Assembly: GCA_034440175.1 (NCBI GenBank)
Contig: JAWXBO010000031.1
Coordinates: forward strand, 1-33,621
DNA: 33,621 nucleotides
DNA from: SZUA-430 sp034440175
GTDB lineage: Bacteria; Pseudomonadota; Alphaproteobacteria; Micropepsales; Micropepsaceae
Direction of reading: 5' to 3'
Positions 30,668-33,621 of this stretch are shown here, piece by piece. The translations under genes and the position numbers were made by a program. The notes beneath the pieces were generated by a model that ran no database searches, was not told the DNA's origin, and worked only from the letters and a program-made list of their open reading frames with translations. Numbering within the stretch: position 1 is the stretch's first letter; each line of letters begins with the position of its first letter.

Positions 30668-31792
30668 GTGACGGCAATAGCCATCAGCGGCACAGGACTT
30701 TACACGCCGCCATTTTCGATCAGCAACGAAGAACTGGTCGCGTCTTACAACGCCTATGTCAGGAAATTCAACGCTCTTCACACGACAGACATCGCCGCCG
30801 GCAAAACCGCTGCGTTGAATGAATCCAGCGTCGAATTCGTCACCAAGGCCTCTGGCATCAAAAGCCGGTTTGTCGTCGAGAAAGAAAACACGCTCAACCC
30901 CGACATCATGTGCCCCCGTATCCCTGAGCGCCCCAACGACCAGATCTCGATCCTGGCTGAGATCGGGGTCACCGCCGCCAAAGAGGCGCTCGACCGCGCC
31001 GGGCGGAAACCCCAGGACATCGATTGCGTCATTGTCGCCTGTTCGAACCTGCAGCGCGCCTACCCCGCCATCGCGGTTGAGGTGCAAAACGTCCTGGGTT
31101 GCGCGGGCTTCGGCTTCGACATGAACGTCGCCTGCTCGTCCGCCACCTTCGGCATGCAGGCCGCAGCCGACATGATCCGCGCCGGTAACGCCAAGGCCGC
31201 GTTGGTCATCAATCCGGAAATCTGTTCCGGCCATTTGAACTTCCGCGACCGCGACAGCCACTTCATCTTCGGCGACGTCGCCACCGCCATCGTTCTCGAA
31301 AAGAAAGAAGACACCGCCAGCAGAAACGCCTGGGAAATTCTCGGCACCCGTCTGAAAACCCAATTCTCCAACAACATCCGCAACAATTTCGGCTTCCTCA
31401 ACCGCGCCGCCCCCGAAGGCATCGGCAAAGCCGACAAGCTCTTCGTCCAGGAAGGCCGCAAGGTCTTCAAGGAAGTTGTACCGATGGTCGCCGAACTCAT
31501 CGTCAGCCACCTTAGCGACGAAAACATCGCGCCCGAAAGCCTCAAGCGCATGTGGCTCCATCAGGCCAACATCAACATGAACGACTTCATCTCCCGCAAG
31601 GTTCTGGGCCGCGACGCCAAACCGGAAGAGTCGCCCATCATTCTCGACACCTATGCCAACACCAGCTCGGCCGGCTCCATCATCGCCTTCCACAAATTCA
31701 GCGACGATCTCAAAAAGGGCGACCTCGGCGTCATCTGCTCCTTCGGCGCCGGCTATTCGGCAGGCAACGTGATCGTCAAAAAGCTGCACTGA
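30668..31792 (+). CDS. KAS III-like (FabH-type) beta-ketoacyl-ACP synthase
   Basis: The 374-residue thiolase-fold protein has the catalytic Cys156 (NVACSSATFGMQ), His298 (HQANINMND) and Asn331 (YANTSSAGSI), the Cys-His-Asn triad of KAS III, plus IFGDVATAIVL and the C-terminal SFGAGYSAGNVIV. It is longer than E. coli FabH (about 317) owing to extra residues near the N-terminus (about 30-90). It resembles the FabH-like paralogs that start acyl chains from CoA primers. The start is a GTG with GAGGG upstream. It stands alone here, with no acyl carrier protein or other fab gene, so a role outside general fatty acid synthesis is possible. Confidence 0.88.
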   Translation: MTAIAISGTGLYTPPFSISNEELVASYNAYVRKFNALHTTDIAAGKTAALNESSVEFVTKASGIKSRFVVEKENTLNPDIMCPRIPERPNDQISILAEIGVTAAKEALDRAGRKPQDIDCVIVACSNLQRAYPAIAVEVQNVLGCAGFGFDMNVACSSATFGMQAAADMIRAGNAKAALVINPEICSGHLNFRDRDSHFIFGDVATAIVLEKKEDTASRNAWEILGTRLKTQFSNNIRNNFGFLNRAAPEGIGKADKLFVQEGRKVFKEVVPMVAELIVSHLSDENIAPESLKRMWLHQANINMNDFISRKVLGRDAKPEESPIILDTYANTSSAGSIIAFHKFSDDLKKGDLGVICSFGAGYSAGNVIVKKLH

Positions 31793-31846
31793 TCTCAACC
31801 CTCATCTTTGAGCCCTTGAAGTGATCAAGTAGGGGTCGAAACACGG

Positions 31847-31863
31847 AGGGGGAGTACCCCCCC
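31847..31863. repeat. Short G/C palindrome
   Basis: GGGGG (31848-31852) and CCCCC (31857-31861) around AGTA give a small hairpin about 55 bases after the KAS III-like stop, possibly its terminator; no U tract follows. Confidence 0.5.
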
Positions 31864-31875
31864 TGTCACCACCCC

Positions 31876-31902
31876 CTTATTGCATGCAAAGCTTGCAATA
31901 AG
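31876..31902. repeat. 9-bp inverted repeat
   Basis: CTTATTGCA (31876-31884) and TGCAATAAG (31894-31902) are exactly complementary with a 9-base loop that is itself rich in TGCA. It may end transcription or bind a protein. The stop codon of the candidate small ORF lies in the left arm. Confidence 0.6.
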
Positions 31903-32029
31903 CCTCTTCGTTTACTGCCACATGCGCACAAATCGATTTTCCAAACGTCAAGTCTGCGGCGGCGTGCCGCATGATTTTTAATCGGAAAACTTTACTGCTT
32001 AGAACACATGCCGCTTCACTAAAAATCAC
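31877..32029 (-). CDS. Candidate 50-residue small ORF
   Basis: A frame on the minus strand runs from a GTG at 32029 (or an ATG at 31972, giving 31 residues) to a TAA at 31877-31879. It reads, in part, VFRLKIMRHAAADLTFGKS, then ICAHVAVNEEAYCKLCMQ. The end contains a CxxC pair. A promoter-like element lies just upstream (32075-32047), but there is no Shine-Dalgarno. It could be a real small protein, the tail of a decayed gene, or part of a dispersed element. I cannot name a family. Confidence 0.3.
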   Translation of the reverse strand: MIFSEAACVLSSKVFRLKIMRHAAADLTFGKSICAHVAVNEEAYCKLCMQ

Positions 32030-32135
32030 AAATAGTTATACGAACAAAAATAGAACAAATACACTAAGAGGTCAACCCCCTAAGTTATAAAATACAGCGT
32101 CCCCCGTCCGCAGTGCAGCGCCGCTTCAACGGTCA

Positions 32136-32163
32136 CCCCGGACAAGCGAAGCGCGATCCGGGG
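32136..32163. repeat. REP-like palindrome
   Basis: CCCCGGA (32136-32142) and TCCGGGG (32157-32163) form a perfect 7-bp stem with a 14-base loop that includes GCGAAGC. It is similar in style to the element at 13695. Confidence 0.55.
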
Positions 32164-32227
32164 CGCGGGGCCTATAGGGGATATGCCGTTGTTTCGTGGT
32201 TTTCGATAGAGTTCGAACCCCGCATGG

Positions 32228-32284
32228 TCCCGGACCTGCAGGGCGGCATTTCGCTTCGCTCCATGGCCTGCACTGCGTCCGGGA
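32228..32284. repeat. REP-like long hairpin
   Basis: TCCCGGAC (32228-32235) and GTCCGGGA (32277-32284) form a perfect 8-bp stem with partly paired inner bases (TGCAGG near 32237, CCTGCA near 32266). It has the same GCGAAGC-type core (TTCGCTTCGC) as its neighbour. Confidence 0.55.
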
Positions 32285-32367
32285 GTTTAAGACGCGCGGA
32301 TGCTGTAGCGCTTACCTGTGTGCGCACGTCGAAGTTTACGAAAGCCAGTTTTACACTTTCACACAAT

Positions 32368-32399
32368 CCGGCCCGCAGGAGTTTCCTCTCGCGGGCCGG
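32368..32399 (-). terminator. Hairpin after the outer membrane protein gene
   Basis: CCGGCCCGC (32368-32376) and GCGGGCCGG (32391-32399) form a perfect 9-bp GC stem with a 14-base loop, 25 bases beyond the stop codon on the minus strand. The following bases are only mildly T-rich. Confidence 0.6.
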
Positions 32400-32424
32400 G
32401 TGGGCGATGAAGGATGTCTGCGTA

Positions 32425-33621
32425 TTACCAGTGCAGTTTCACACCTGCAGTGGCGTCGAAGCCGCTGACTTCATTGCTGAGGCCTTCGGTGACGCCCGCG
32501 TTCAAGAACACCGCGGTGTTAGAGCCAACCAGTGCAGTGATACCGGCTTTGGCGTTGAGCAAACTGGACGCAGTGTCGGTCGTGATGCTCGCAGTGCCGT
32601 TGGTCACGGTGTTCGAACCACCTTCCGAGAGTGACACCGCGAGGAAGGGCAGGAGCTTGCCGCCGGACATCGTGCCGTCGAGGCGCATAGTGCCTTTGAC
32701 CGACCAGTTGTTGATGTCTTCAACCGTGCCCGCCAGCAGACATTGATCGCCGCAGGTCATGTCGTCGTAGCCCAGTTCGGCCATCGCACCAAAACGCCAA
32801 ACGCCCATCGGCCAGAGCATACCGGCCTGCAGCGAACCGATGACGCCGCCAGTGGTGGCAGTCGTAGGCACCGACGCCGGACCATCGAAGTTCCAGTTGA
32901 TATTGCCGTAACCGAGCGAGAGGTTGGCAAACATGTGCTCGTGGGCATAACCAAGGAAGCCTTGGATCATGCCCCCGTCGCCGTCGAGTTTGCCGACCCC
33001 AGCCAAAGTCTGCACCTCGACGTTGGTGGTGCCGTAACCGCCCGATACGCCCGCGCGCATGTTACCCGCAACGCGCACGTCCAGGCCGCCTGAGCCACAG
33101 TTGAAGTCTTGTTCGCTGTCGATGCCGGTATCGGGCCCGGTTGAGCGGCTGCCGATGGTGACTTTGGCCCATGACCTGCCTGCCGTCGAACGAGTGCCGT
33201 CGCCAACCAGTTCATCCGTGCCACGGAAACAAGCGCCAGTCATTGCTTGGCCGGCCGAGAACATCGCCGCGTCGCCAAACAAACCTTCGCCCAATCGCGA
33301 TTGCAGGAAATAACCGTCGAGAGCGCCGGAATAGTTCGGCATATAGGCCAGGACGTATTGGTAAGCACCTTGGAACACGGGAGCCGCCAGTGCGAACTGA
33401 CCCGCACTGGTTGCGCCGCCAACGCGGACCAACTCCATGCCGTTGCCTGTTGTTGCCGCAGGCGCGCCCGATGGCGGGAAGGCAATGATGTTCAACAGCG
33501 TGGTGGCACCGGTGGCCGAGCCACCGATCGATACGAAGTCATGCGTCGTGCCGTTAACGGGAGCTCCGGCGTTGTTGAACTGGACCTCCATGTTGAAGAG
33601 AGCGCCAACGCCTGCAACGTA
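32425..33621 (-). CDS. Autotransporter-type outer membrane beta-barrel protein, C-terminal part
   Basis: The frame is open to the window edge, so the 5' part is missing; 398 residues are visible. The first 60 (LFNMEVQFNNAGAPVNGTTHDF, then GSATGATTLLNII in part) look like the end of a beta-helical passenger. From about 125 to the end, alternating amphipathic strands rich in Gly and aromatics (MRAGVSGGYG, ANLSLGYGNINWNF, WRFGAMAELGYDD, AKAGITAL) and a final GVKLHW ending in Trp mark an autotransporter-like barrel with the C-terminal aromatic signal for outer membrane assembly. Two Cys (TCGDQC) are close together in a loop. The passenger's role is unknown. Confidence 0.8.
   Translation of the reverse strand, partial: YVAGVGALFNMEVQFNNAGAPVNGTTHDFVSIGGSATGATTLLNIIAFPPSGAPAATTGNGMELVRVGGATSAGQFALAAPVFQGAYQYVLAYMPNYSGALDGYFLQSRLGEGLFGDAAMFSAGQAMTGACFRGTDELVGDGTRSTAGRSWAKVTIGSRSTGPDTGIDSEQDFNCGSGGLDVRVAGNMRAGVSGGYGTTNVEVQTLAGVGKLDGDGGMIQGFLGYAHEHMFANLSLGYGNINWNFDGPASVPTTATTGGVIGSLQAGMLWPMGVWRFGAMAELGYDDMTCGDQCLLAGTVEDINNWSVKGTMRLDGTMSGGKLLPFLAVSLSEGGSNTVTNGTASITTDTASSLLNAKAGITALVGSNTAVFLNAGVTEGLSNEVSGFDATAGVKLHW

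Larger units (their letters stand above)
31793..32424. other. Repeat-rich intergenic region
   Basis: These 632 bases hold several inverted repeats (listed separately), an AT-rich stretch at about 31970-32100 and one candidate small ORF. A minus-strand promoter-like pair, TTGACC (32075-32070), 17 bases, TATTTT (32052-32047), points into the small ORF. A tRNA-like GTTCGAA at about 32210 does not extend to a cloverleaf. The right part (32105-32300) resembles clustered REP-type palindromes. Confidence 0.5.

Noticed and set aside
30557..31798. A 413-codon minus-strand frame opposite the KAS III-like gene
   Set aside because: It lies fully antisense to a gene with an intact catalytic triad; its Asp/Gly/Val-rich composition mirrors the codon usage of the sense strand.
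32195..32240. tRNA-like GTTCGAACCCC sequence
   Set aside because: The flanking bases do not form a T stem on either strand and no acceptor or anticodon arm fits; it sits among REP-like repeats.

Overview
The window looks like a chromosomal segment of a GC-rich alphaproteobacterium. Pointers are a usg gene (a small family largely confined to Alphaproteobacteria), an ilvBNC operon, the alphaproteobacterial form of dihydroorotase, dense packing with many four-base start/stop overlaps, and frequent GTG/TTG starts. I cannot place it below class. Most genes are housekeeping. There is no phage, IS element, CRISPR array, rRNA or tRNA that I can support.

Layout: 1-576 is the 3' end of a spermidine-synthase-like gene, convergent with purT (578-1762). 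Two paralogous secreted S9 peptidases follow (1955-3910 and 4100-6085). Between them lies a 73-bp copy of the 3' end of ilvC, a likely scar of a tandem duplication. The ilvB-ilvN-ilvC operon (9592 down to 6233) is preceded by a 16-residue leader peptide with Val-Leu-Val-Val codons and a terminator hairpin, which together look like a transcription attenuator. Divergent from it is a VapBC-type toxin-antitoxin pair (9826-10406), then miaA, serB and a short Hsp70/actin-fold protein flanked on both sides by related palindromic repeats.

13851-19517 encodes a very large secreted protein: an animal-type heme peroxidase domain with an apparently complete active site, then two RTX calcium-binding cassettes and a type I secretion-like C-terminus. 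After a gene-poor stretch come a small secreted hypothetical protein, nitronate monooxygenase, a VOC-GNAT fusion, a LysE-family exporter, acuI, usg, pyrC, ygfZ and tag.

A second toxin-antitoxin pair (AbrB-type antitoxin plus PIN toxin, 28337-27649) abuts tag. The queuosine precursor operon queC-queE-queD-queF (30560 down to 28404) has four-base overlaps at every junction. It makes preQ1 from GTP-derived dihydroneopterin triphosphate, but its QueD lacks the usual catalytic Cys. A divergent KAS III-like gene follows, then a repeat-rich 630-bp intergenic region with a candidate 50-codon ORF, then the 3' end of an autotransporter-type outer membrane protein running off the window.

The best candidates for new biology are the ilvC scar that is better conserved than the peptidases it separates, the RTX heme peroxidase, the attenuator, the Cys-less QueD, the VOC-GNAT fusion and the hairpin-embedded ribosome binding site of the Hsp70 gene. 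No clearly novel multi-gene system is evident.
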